NCBI GenBank assembly: GCA_964626205.1
Contig: CAZVED010000001.1
Span: 1 to 64,000 of the forward strand
Source of the DNA: CAZVED01 sp964626205
GTDB lineage: Bacteria > Patescibacteriota > Patescibacteriia > SG8-24
DNA: 64,000 nt
Direction of reading: 5' to 3'
Below, piece by piece: positions 15,413-22,491 of the stretch (position 1 is the first letter of the stretch; every line of letters starts with the position of its first letter). Position numbers and translations under genes: made by a program. Under the pieces are notes generated by a model. It saw only the letters and a program-made list of their open reading frames with translations, had not been told where the DNA came from and searched no databases.

Positions 15413-17481
15413 TTTGGAACCACCACCGACCGAGCGTCATCGTAGTCGAACGGAAGCCGTGTCGTGACGTCACCGATATGGTGCGTAACTCGGGTTCCCG
15501 TCGCGACGTCCGTGCCGGTCACAGAGATGCCGGTAAGCAGCGCGGGGAGGGTGCCGATGTCGGTGTCGGTCGGGGTGAACGCCAGCTCGAAGCTTGCGCC
15601 AGGAGAACTTGCGCGTTCCTGCGTGAACGCGGAAACCGCAGGGATCTTCCAGGTCACGCGTCGCGTAGACGGGAAGTAGTCGAGCGCCTCGCCTTGCGTG
15701 ACGCTGAACCGTCCGGTCCACTCCGTACCCGGTGCAAGGAACGCTTCCACGACCGCGTCCTCGATGACATGTTGCGCGTTGTCGAGTTGGAGGACGATGC
15801 GATAGCGCGTCGTTTCGTTAACGGTCGGTGGCAGCGGACCGCGGCCAATCTGGTCGCCGCTGCGCGTGTAGTAGATGCCCGCGGCTTGCAGGCGGAGCTC
15901 TGTCGCGACCGGCACATCGACGGTCGGAGTGTCGATGACGACTTGTTCGCCTCCAGCGGCTTCTTCGTGTACGGCGGTAAGCAGCGCGGAGAATGCCGCA
16001 GATGCTGTTTCTGTGCCGAGCGCGTCCATGACAGACGGCGTAATTTCGCGACGCACGGTGAGTGTTGTCGTGACTGAGATGGTGTCACCGGGTGCGATGC
16101 TGGCGAGCGATGGCGTGTCTTCTGCGGTCCAGGTGAGGATCGGAGTAGCATCGCCATCCATGACAAAGAGGCTGTCGGTCACGGAAAGCTGAATAACGCC
16201 GTTCGTAAAGGTGCGATCGCCATCGTTGCGCGCGTTGAGGTGCACGGTGACAGTGTCGCCTGGGCGAAGGAATCGCGTTTCTGCGCTTCCAAGGTCCTGC
16301 GTGAGCGTGAGGCCGGAGGAGAGCGAGTTCGCATTCACGCGCGTCGTTGAGGCAGTCACGGCTGTTCGTGCAGATGCGTTGGCGACGAGGTCGGCAGCGA
16401 ACGACGTGGACGATGCTTGTCCCGGTGTCGCGCGGAGATAACCGTAGACGACAATCGTCCCGCGCGCATCCGAAGCAAGGTCGCCTAAGCGCCACAAGCC
16501 GGAGCTCGTCGCACGAGGTGCGCTTCCGGTGGTCACGAAGTCCGCTGGGGGCGTGAAGCGTACTGCCGCGTCGGGGACGGCGCGGTTGGAGGTGTTGGCG
16601 TAGGAGAGCGTGACGGCGGTCGTTGCTCCGCGGAGGATGGTTTCCGGAACGGAGATGTCGACGCCGACTGCGGAAGAACCGATGGGGAGGCGAATGTGGA
16701 ACGGAGTAACGACGGGTTCTGTGCTCCCTTCAGTCCAATAGGAGATAGATGCCGGGATCTCCACGACTGAGCCGATAGGGCCGTAGGGGACGCCAGTCAG
16801 GGTTGCGCCACGCTTTGCGCCAGGCATGAGCGGCGGAAGCGGAACGGCGATGGAGGTCGCAGCGACCGCTGGAGGGACGCAGGAGCGAAGCTCGGTTTCG
16901 CTTAGTGCGCCGCCGTGCAGGGAAATGCCTGCATGCGCCATGGACGGCGGGAGATCGACGGTGAGGATAGTGCAAGGGAGTGCCACGGTAGTAGAGAAGT
17001 TCGTGTAATCGATGGTCGCGACCGAGGATTCGCCGCTCACGGATGCCACGGGAGCGTGGACCGTGACGGTGAGCACGTTCGGGTTCGCGCTCGGCAGGAA
17101 ATACGGCGAATAGACGCCGGCGACGATAAGTGCGGCGATGACGACAGCGAGCACGAGGTCGATAGCGACGAGCTTGTGTGCGTGCTTCGGGTACTTTGCC
17201 TTGTACTTCCGTTCCCAGTGCCCCTTGAGCGGCTCGTAGCAGATTTTATGGATGGGATCCGAGACGAGGACAGCATGCTTATGCGCATGTTTATGCATGC
17301 TCGCGAGCGGCGGATAGCAGACACGCTTTACCGGATCCATGAGCTCGCCTGCCTTGTCGCGCAAAAGGCTCAGTGTCTCAATGGCCGCGCTCATGCCTTT
17401 CGCCATAGGCGAAGCTGCCGCGGCGCGGAGCTTTTCCTCGTCGGTCATCACCTTCGGTTGTTTTGGAGTCTTTGCTTTCAT
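15409..17481 (-). CDS. Large membrane-anchored surface protein with DUF11/Ig-like repeats
   Basis: A 690-residue protein. A cytoplasmic N-terminus of about 100 residues holds a duplicated DPxxxxCYxPL motif (about 49-59 and 75-85), each followed by a His/Lys-rich tract. One membrane helix follows (about 104-125), then an extracellular part of about 560 residues of beta-rich Thr/Ser/Val segments. Blocks such as VPETILRGATTAVTLSYANT and RPGDTVTVHLNARNDGDRTF resemble DUF11-type conserved-repeat domains. It is probably a cell-surface structural or adhesive protein. The stop codon comes from a REPIN-like repeat, so the original C-terminus may have been different. Confidence 0.7.
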   Translation of the reverse strand: MKAKTPKQPKVMTDEEKLRAAAASPMAKGMSAAIETLSLLRDKAGELMDPVKRVCYPPLASMHKHAHKHAVLVSDPIHKICYEPLKGHWERKYKAKYPKHAHKLVAIDLVLAVVIAALIVAGVYSPYFLPSANPNVLTVTVHAPVASVSGESSVATIDYTNFSTTVALPCTILTVDLPPSMAHAGISLHGGALSETELRSCVPPAVAATSIAVPLPPLMPGAKRGATLTGVPYGPIGSVVEIPASISYWTEGSTEPVVTPFHIRLPIGSSAVGVDISVPETILRGATTAVTLSYANTSNRAVPDAAVRFTPPADFVTTGSAPRATSSGLWRLGDLASDARGTIVVYGYLRATPGQASSTSFAADLVANASARTAVTASTTRVNANSLSSGLTLTQDLGSAETRFLRPGDTVTVHLNARNDGDRTFTNGVIQLSVTDSLFVMDGDATPILTWTAEDTPSLASIAPGDTISVTTTLTVRREITPSVMDALGTETASAAFSALLTAVHEEAAGGEQVVIDTPTVDVPVATELRLQAAGIYYTRSGDQIGRGPLPPTVNETTRYRIVLQLDNAQHVIEDAVVEAFLAPGTEWTGRFSVTQGEALDYFPSTRRVTWKIPAVSAFTQERASSPGASFELAFTPTDTDIGTLPALLTGISVTGTDVATGTRVTHHIGDVTTRLPFDYDDARSVVVPN

Positions 17482-17509
17482 ATATATGCCGATAGTGTAG
17501 CAGAGTGCA

Positions 17510-17593
17510 TTTAAGCTGGTACCCGCATCCAGCCTATTTCCTCCCGCCTATTCTTCATTTCCGCCTTATTCCGGTACCCGTGTCCAGCTTAAA
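17510..17593. repeat. REPIN-like repeat, copy 4
   Basis: A complete copy, TTTAAGCTGG to CCAGCTTAAA, polypyrimidine core on the plus strand. It fills the gap between two minus-strand surface-protein genes and ends four bases from the stop of the GHL15-like gene. Confidence 0.9.
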
Positions 17594-17596
17594 CCG

Positions 17597-19690
17597 TCAC
17601 TGCCCAACGGACGAGAGCGTGAAGACGTCCGTGGTAAGCGTCACGACTTCGTCTTTTCCGTCGCCGTCGATGTCTGCCGAGGAGACGCGCACGCCAGTCC
17701 GACTTCGTGCGTCTCCGGCAAAGAAGCCGAGGCTGAGTGCGCGTCCGTACTTGTCGAAGACGCGCACGTGCGGACCGCCGCCCGGCCCAGCTCCCGTGAC
17801 GATTTCGTCTTTACCATCGCCGTCCAGGTCGCCGGCTGCCACATGGACGCCGCCGCGGAAGGCCGGGTCGTAGGCGAAGAAACCAGGATTGAGGAGCCGC
17901 CCGTTCTTGTCGAAGATGCGCACGTGCGGACCGCCGCCAACACCAGCACCGGCAATAATCTCGTGCGCGCCATTGCCGTCGATATCGCCCAGGGCGATGT
18001 TGACGCCGCCACGGAAGCGGGGGTCGTAGGCGAAGAAGCCGGGGTTGATGAGCACGCCATCCATATTAAAGACGCGGATCTGCGGGCCGGCACCAGAGCC
18101 GGTACCGGTGACGATTTCCATCTTACCGTCGCCCTCAAGATCGCCGACCGCGAAGTTGATGCCGAGGCGATAGTTTTCGCCGTACGGCTTGAAGGACGTC
18201 TTGAGCCGGCCGTCTGCCCAGTAGATGCGAATCTCCGAGTTCGTCGCAACGACCTTCTCGAGTGTCCCGGAGACGCCGTCGATATCCGTCACGACCACGT
18301 TCGTACCACCGTCAAACGGACCTTCATAGGCAAAGAAGCCGTTTCGGACTTGTGCGCCAGCCCCGGAATAGACGCGCGCAAAGGCGCCGTTCACGAACGT
18401 TCCGCCGACAATGCGCTCTACCGGGCGGGTGAGGACGATGCCGTCGAGGCCGGAGAGCGTCACCGAGGTGACGATGCTGCCGTCGTTGACGCGCGGGTCT
18501 TGTGTGCCGCTGAGCTTTTCCATTTCGATGCCGAGGTCGACGGTTTGCGCACGGTCCGTGGAGTTCACAAGAACGGTCCCGTTCGTGAAGTCGCGTCGGT
18601 ACACGCCGCGCTGGAGGTTCCGAGCGTTGGGGGAGAGGAGGTTCACCGGGCCCGAGAGCGGACGTCCGAGATGGACGCTGTACTCATCGTAGTGCCAGAG
18701 CTGGCCGTGGTTCTGGTCGCCGAAGTCGTAGCTGAAGAAGCCTTGGCCGAGGAGTGCGGTCGTGAGCGTGTAGCGGACATTCGCGTAGTCGGCGTTATTG
18801 CCGGAGTTGGACGTATTGCCGTTCACGACGAAGACCGGCGTGTAGCCCACACGATCGTGGAGGTCGAGGTAGTTTTGCGTGACACCCTCCCACGTACCGC
18901 CCGCTTCCCACGGGGTAGGGTAGGTTTCGAACATGCGTCCGTTCACGTGTGGCTGGAGCTCGCCGGTGGAATCGCCGTTCGTCACGATGACGGCGCTCGC
19001 ACCCAAAAGGTCGCGGGTGTTCTTGAGCAGGTTCACGGTCGCGCGCTTCCATGCCGTGTCCGCGAGGTGCGCGTCCGTCCGTGCGCCGGAGCGGTGGATG
19101 TCGATGTTGCCGCCGTTCACCCAAGAGATGTTCGCGGAGAGCTCATCGTAGAAGACACCGTCCCAGAGTCCGGTCGCCATGATCTCGTCTTTCACGAACT
19201 GCGGGAGGACGGTCTGCCAGCTCCCGACGGTGTTGATGACCGTCGTTCCCGGCCAGACGGAGACTGCGCGACCGGACGGGTCGCGGAGCCACATGTCGTC
19301 GGTGATGTGCGTGCGGAGTTTCTGGTGGAGCGGATCGACCCAGATGCTGTTCCATGACTTCGATGGGACGTAGGCGAGGATGAGGACGTTCGGATTCAGG
19401 CGGCGGAGTTCGTCGAACATCGCACGGTTGTACACCTGCGCTTCAGCCGGGAAGATGAGGAGGTCGTAGCGCGCGAGCTGCGGGTAGAGCGCCGGGGTGA
19501 TGTCCGTTCCAGCACGGAGATAGTAGTTCGCCGTCCGCACGAACTTGTCGTCCGGCGTTTTGATGGCGGCATCTGCCGACTGTGCGCCGAAGAGCCCCAT
19601 CGCGATGAGGGGGGCCATGAGCAGTGTCATTGCGAGGGTCGACGTACTCGTCGGCCCGAAGCAATCCCGTTGTGGCATGGTGCGCGTCAT
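17597..19690 (-). CDS. Exported GHL15-like putative glycoside hydrolase with C-terminal FG-GAP repeats
   Basis: A 697-residue secreted protein. After a signal region, about residues 45-340 form a TIM-barrel-like domain resembling hypothetical glycosyl hydrolase family 15, with LARYDLLIFPAEAQV, NVLILAYVPSK, GLWDGVFYDELSANISW and NGRMFETYPTPWE. The last 280 residues are FG-GAP (integrin-alpha-like) repeats with DxDGDGxxE calcium motifs and GPGGGPHVRVFD, very like those of the subtilase at 33290. The start at 19690 overlaps the stop of the HTH gene (ATGA). About the first 20 residues are encoded by a TGTCATTGCGAG repeat. An alternative ATG at 19630 gives a normal signal peptide. Confidence 0.75.
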   Translation of the reverse strand: MTRTMPQRDCFGPTSTSTLAMTLLMAPLIAMGLFGAQSADAAIKTPDDKFVRTANYYLRAGTDITPALYPQLARYDLLIFPAEAQVYNRAMFDELRRLNPNVLILAYVPSKSWNSIWVDPLHQKLRTHITDDMWLRDPSGRAVSVWPGTTVINTVGSWQTVLPQFVKDEIMATGLWDGVFYDELSANISWVNGGNIDIHRSGARTDAHLADTAWKRATVNLLKNTRDLLGASAVIVTNGDSTGELQPHVNGRMFETYPTPWEAGGTWEGVTQNYLDLHDRVGYTPVFVVNGNTSNSGNNADYANVRYTLTTALLGQGFFSYDFGDQNHGQLWHYDEYSVHLGRPLSGPVNLLSPNARNLQRGVYRRDFTNGTVLVNSTDRAQTVDLGIEMEKLSGTQDPRVNDGSIVTSVTLSGLDGIVLTRPVERIVGGTFVNGAFARVYSGAGAQVRNGFFAYEGPFDGGTNVVVTDIDGVSGTLEKVVATNSEIRIYWADGRLKTSFKPYGENYRLGINFAVGDLEGDGKMEIVTGTGSGAGPQIRVFNMDGVLINPGFFAYDPRFRGGVNIALGDIDGNGAHEIIAGAGVGGGPHVRIFDKNGRLLNPGFFAYDPAFRGGVHVAAGDLDGDGKDEIVTGAGPGGGPHVRVFDKYGRALSLGFFAGDARSRTGVRVSSADIDGDGKDEVVTLTTDVFTLSSVGQ
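19625..19671. repeat. TGTCATTGCGAG-family half palindrome inside a coding region
   Basis: TGTCATTGCGAGGGTCGACG through GAAGCAATCCCG lies in frame at the 5' end of the GHL15-like gene, encoding its extra N-terminal residues. Confidence 0.8.
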
Positions 19691-19980
19691 ACAGCTTCCT
19701 TTTCACGCTCTCGCTCCAACGCCTTCGGGTTGGGGGAGTAGAGTCGGTTCTTGATCTTCCACTGGCTCACGAACTGACCGATACCATCCTTGGCGACCTT
19801 GGTGCGGACCTTGGGGCGTTCTTGTGACCAGCGCACGAGGCTCTCGAAATTGATCTTGTACCGACCGCGCACGACGACGTACGTCAAAGCGCCGTCCGCG
19901 ATGGCGCGGCGGACGGTCTTGGTGGAAACACCGAAGAGCCTCGATGCTTCAGAGACGGAGACACGGATGAGTGAGGACAT
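19687..19980 (-). CDS. Small helix-turn-helix (excisionase/MerR-like) DNA-binding protein
   Basis: A 97-residue protein. The first 55 residues form a winged-helix/excisionase-type DNA-binding domain: VSVSEASRLFGVSTKTVRRAI followed by a strand-turn-strand VVVRGRYKINFESLVRW. The rest is basic and unstructured in appearance. It is translationally coupled to the exported GHL15-like gene, an odd pairing for an excisionase, so it may be a local transcription factor. It is transcribed from within a pair of inverted TGTCATTGCGAG repeats (19991-20160). Confidence 0.75.
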   Translation of the reverse strand: MSSLIRVSVSEASRLFGVSTKTVRRAIADGALTYVVVRGRYKINFESLVRWSQERPKVRTKVAKDGIGQFVSQWKIKNRLYSPNPKALEREREKEAV

Positions 19981-19990
19981 GTGAGAGGTG

Positions 19991-20160
19991 TGTCATTGCG
20001 AGGCCTGAAAGGCCGAAGCAACCCCGTTGAATCAGGAGAAGTATATCACGTTAAACTGAATGCTTCATACCACGAAGATCCTTATTTGTCAAGAATAGTG
20101 TAGACAAATATCTTGAAATTGGACGGGATTGCTTCGGGCCTAAAGGCCCTCGCAATGACA
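19991..20160. repeat. Pair of inverted TGTCATTGCGAG repeats enclosing a promoter
   Basis: One copy (about 19991-20029, plus sense) and one inverted copy (about 20123-20160) flank roughly 93 bases. These hold TTGACA-17-TATGAA on the minus strand (20092-20064), which would drive the HTH gene. The layout is MITE-like. From 20161 to 20400 I see no gene; a TATACT at about 20336 is the only promoter-like sequence. Confidence 0.75.
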
Positions 20161-20413
20161 CGGTGGGCACCCGCGTTACCATTTCCACCCCACCAACGTA
20201 GAAGCATGGTCGCCGCAAAACCGTCACGGTGACTTCATGTCAGGAGAAGAACTGCAGCGGAACATCATTGCCGACACCTGCCTTAATCGCGCTCAAAAGC
20301 ACCCCTGTCCACTTCACAGTTTCATCGCGCGCGCCTATACTAGGTTGGATTCACGGGCATCTGACTCCGCAAAAGAGTACGGCTGATCCCGCTCCTCTAG
20401 GCTAAAGCGAAAC

Positions 20414-20440
20414 TGTAACACTTCACCACGTCCCAACGTC
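20414..20440 (+). promoter_or_regulatory. ECF-type promoter TGTAAC-17-CGTC, leaderless
   Basis: TGTAAC (20414-20419) and CGTC (20437-20440) resemble ECF sigma promoters (TGAAAC-16-CGTA type) and end 7 nt before the ATG of the ECF sigma gene at 20448. This fits autoregulation and a leaderless transcript. Confidence 0.5.
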
Positions 20441-20447
20441 TAAGTGC

Positions 20448-21047
20448 ATGCAGAGTCGTTTAAAAGAAAAGTTCCTGCTCTTCCGCATCCGCGCGAAGAA
20501 AGACCCGGACGCATTCGGGGAGGTGTACGACATGTACGTCACCCGCATCTACCGGTTCATCTACTTCAAAGTGGCATCGGCTGAGCAGGCCGAGGATCTC
20601 ACTTCCGAGACCTTCCTCAAAGCGTGGCAGTACCTCATGGAGCGCCGCGACGTGCAGAGCCTTCAAGCGCTCTTGTACACGGTCGCGAAGAACGTCGTCA
20701 TCGACCATTACCGGCACACGGCGCGCGAGCGCGGCGACACCGGATTGGACGGCATCGTGGAAACGATGGGCGATGCGCACAGTGAGAAGCTGCTCAAGGA
20801 CATCGAGACTCACTTCGATGCCACGCAAGTGCTGGAGAAACTCCGCGGACTCAAAGACGAGTACCGCGACGTCATCGTCATGAAATACTTTGACGAGCTC
20901 AGCACGGGAGAGATCGCAAGCATCCTCGGAAAATCCGCAGCCAACGTCAGGGTCATCCTTCATCGGGCGACCAAGATGCTCGGCGATGCGGTCCGAGAAC
21001 ATGACCAACAAGAAGCTCGACACAATCCTGGGTCAGATAAAGAATGA
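20448..21047 (+). CDS. RNA polymerase ECF-type sigma factor (second copy)
   Basis: A 199-residue ECF sigma factor. Region 2 includes YRFIYFKVASAEQAEDLTSETFLKAWQ and LLYTVAKNVVIDHYRH. Region 4 includes VIVMKYFDELSTGEIASILGKSAANVRVILHRA. It is clearly diverged from the copy at 602, with a longer N-terminus and a different linker. Its 3' end overlaps the DUF5667 gene by 47 bases, so the two are translated together. An ECF-like promoter immediately upstream suggests it transcribes itself. Confidence 0.92.
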   Translation: MQSRLKEKFLLFRIRAKKDPDAFGEVYDMYVTRIYRFIYFKVASAEQAEDLTSETFLKAWQYLMERRDVQSLQALLYTVAKNVVIDHYRHTARERGDTGLDGIVETMGDAHSEKLLKDIETHFDATQVLEKLRGLKDEYRDVIVMKYFDELSTGEIASILGKSAANVRVILHRATKMLGDAVREHDQQEARHNPGSDKE

Positions 21048-22056
21048 ACGGCGAGGCGGTGCCCCGCACGCTGATTGGGTTTCGCGCAACAAAGAAGTGT
21101 TGATGATGCAGGTCCGCAATACGACGGACGCATCCGCGAAGAATCCGATGGGCGTGGTAGCGAGGCACCTTTTTGCTACCTTCTTCCCGTCCGAGCAACT
21201 TTCCATGGCCGCACGCGCGTTCGGCGTGTTTGTGCTTGCCGGTGGCATCGTGCTCTCCGGCGGTGTCGCGACTGCGCAGCTTTACGGCGACGCGGTCCCG
21301 GGCGACCTCGCCTACGGCATGAAGACCGCCATCGAAAAGACGCAGCTTGTTCTCGCACCGAACGACTCTTATAAGATGCACCTCCTCACGGACTTCTCCG
21401 ACCGCCGCATGGACGAGATCGCGCGGCTCGCCGAAGGCTCCGGTTCCCAGCAGGCGCTCATCCCGGGTGTACTCACGTCGTTCGAGAAGAACGTCATCGC
21501 CATGCAGACGAGCATCGAGGGTATGCGCGCCTCCGACCCGGAGAACGTCATCGAGACGGCCAAGCTCATGGAGCGCAAGATGGTCGTCTACCACAACGCC
21601 CTTCGTAAGGCGTCTGCGTCGGTACCATCGGATATCCGCATCCACCTCGCGCTCACGGGTAACCTCGTCGACGACGGCATGGTCACGGCGCTTGCGATGA
21701 TCGTCGAAGCGCACTTGGCGGGGAACGAAAGGGCTCCGGGCTCAGTGCTCACTTCCAAGTTCGAGTCTCGCATCCGGCAGGCCGAAGAAGCGCTTGCCAC
21801 GGTCGAAGAAGCCGCCGCAGCGCCGGCAACGGCCGCGAACAAACAGAAAGCGCAGCAAGCCATCGCCGCTGCCAAGGAGCTGGTGCAAAAGGAGGAATAC
21901 CAGGCCGCGCTCCTCAAGATTGAAGAAATCGCCCAGCTCACAAAAGAAGAGCCGCCGGTCGAGGAAGAGGTTGTAACGCCCGAAGAACCGGTAACGGAAG
22001 CACCGCCCGAAACGTCTACTATAGAAGAGCCCCCCGAGAGTCCACCAGCGGAGTAG
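21001..22056 (+). CDS. DUF5667-domain membrane protein, putative sigma-factor partner (second copy)
   Basis: A 351-residue protein: cytoplasmic N-terminus of about 70 residues, one membrane helix (about 72-93), then GDAVPGDLAYGMKTAIEKTQL (about 96-116), the same signature as in the protein at 1151. A helical extracytoplasmic domain follows. It ends in an Ala/Lys/Glu coiled region and a Pro/Glu-rich tail (about 310-351) that could reach into the cell wall. The ATG at 21001 lies inside the sigma gene and gives the expected N-terminus. Its anti-sigma or sensor role is inferred from the conserved pairing. Confidence 0.75.
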   Translation: MTNKKLDTILGQIKNERRGGAPHADWVSRNKEVLMMQVRNTTDASAKNPMGVVARHLFATFFPSEQLSMAARAFGVFVLAGGIVLSGGVATAQLYGDAVPGDLAYGMKTAIEKTQLVLAPNDSYKMHLLTDFSDRRMDEIARLAEGSGSQQALIPGVLTSFEKNVIAMQTSIEGMRASDPENVIETAKLMERKMVVYHNALRKASASVPSDIRIHLALTGNLVDDGMVTALAMIVEAHLAGNERAPGSVLTSKFESRIRQAEEALATVEEAAAAPATAANKQKAQQAIAAAKELVQKEEYQAALLKIEEIAQLTKEEPPVEEEVVTPEEPVTEAPPETSTIEEPPESPPAE

Positions 22057-22151
22057 TGTCATTGCGAGCGGGCCGTACCCGGCCCCGAAGCAATCCCGAA
22101 CATGAACGGGATTGCCGCGGGCCGACGAGTACGTCGACCCTCGCAATGACA
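22057..22151. repeat. TGTCATTGCGAG-family palindrome, full copy
   Basis: TGTCATTGCGAGCGGG at the left and CCCTCGCAATGACA at the right enclose inner GAAGCAATCCCG and CGGGATTGCC arms. It starts right after the stop of the DUF5667 gene and may act as its terminator. Confidence 0.85.
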
Positions 22152-22244
22152 AAGTAGGGAAGCCGTCGCCACGCCCACAGTGCCACAGAGTAGGAAAGGT
22201 TCCTTCACAATCGAGTCCAGCCCCCACACCGTTTCCCGAGTGAT

Positions 22245-22283
22245 GTGTCATTGCGAGGCCCGAAGGGCCGAAGCAATCCCGTC
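22245..22283. repeat. TGTCATTGCGAG-family half copy
   Basis: TGTCATTGCGAGGCCCGAAG followed by GGCCGAAGCAATCCCG, a single arm of the family. The surrounding gap 22152-22491 also holds a hairpin AGGACCG...CGGTCCT near 22322-22346 and TCCAC-gcaa-GTGGA near 22403-22416. These probably belong to the leader of the S-layer-like gene. Confidence 0.75.
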
Positions 22284-22491
22284 GAAGACTCGGAGAACGA
22301 TGCGGGGTCTGGCGCCCGTATAAAGGACCGATGATGCTTTCGGTCCTCATATGGTCGCTATGGCCTGTATATCCAGACTCTCCGCATGCCCACCGAAAGG
22401 TCGAATCCACGCAAGTGGATGTGGCATGTTCACACCAAAGGGTTTCCGCAATTTAAGCGGACCTCCTACTACTAGAAAAGGAAAATAAGAT

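Noticed and set aside
17768..19357. Plus-strand open frame of 529 codons opposite the GHL15-like gene
   Set aside because: Antisense shadow created by codon bias; the minus-strand product has clear domains and a coupled start.
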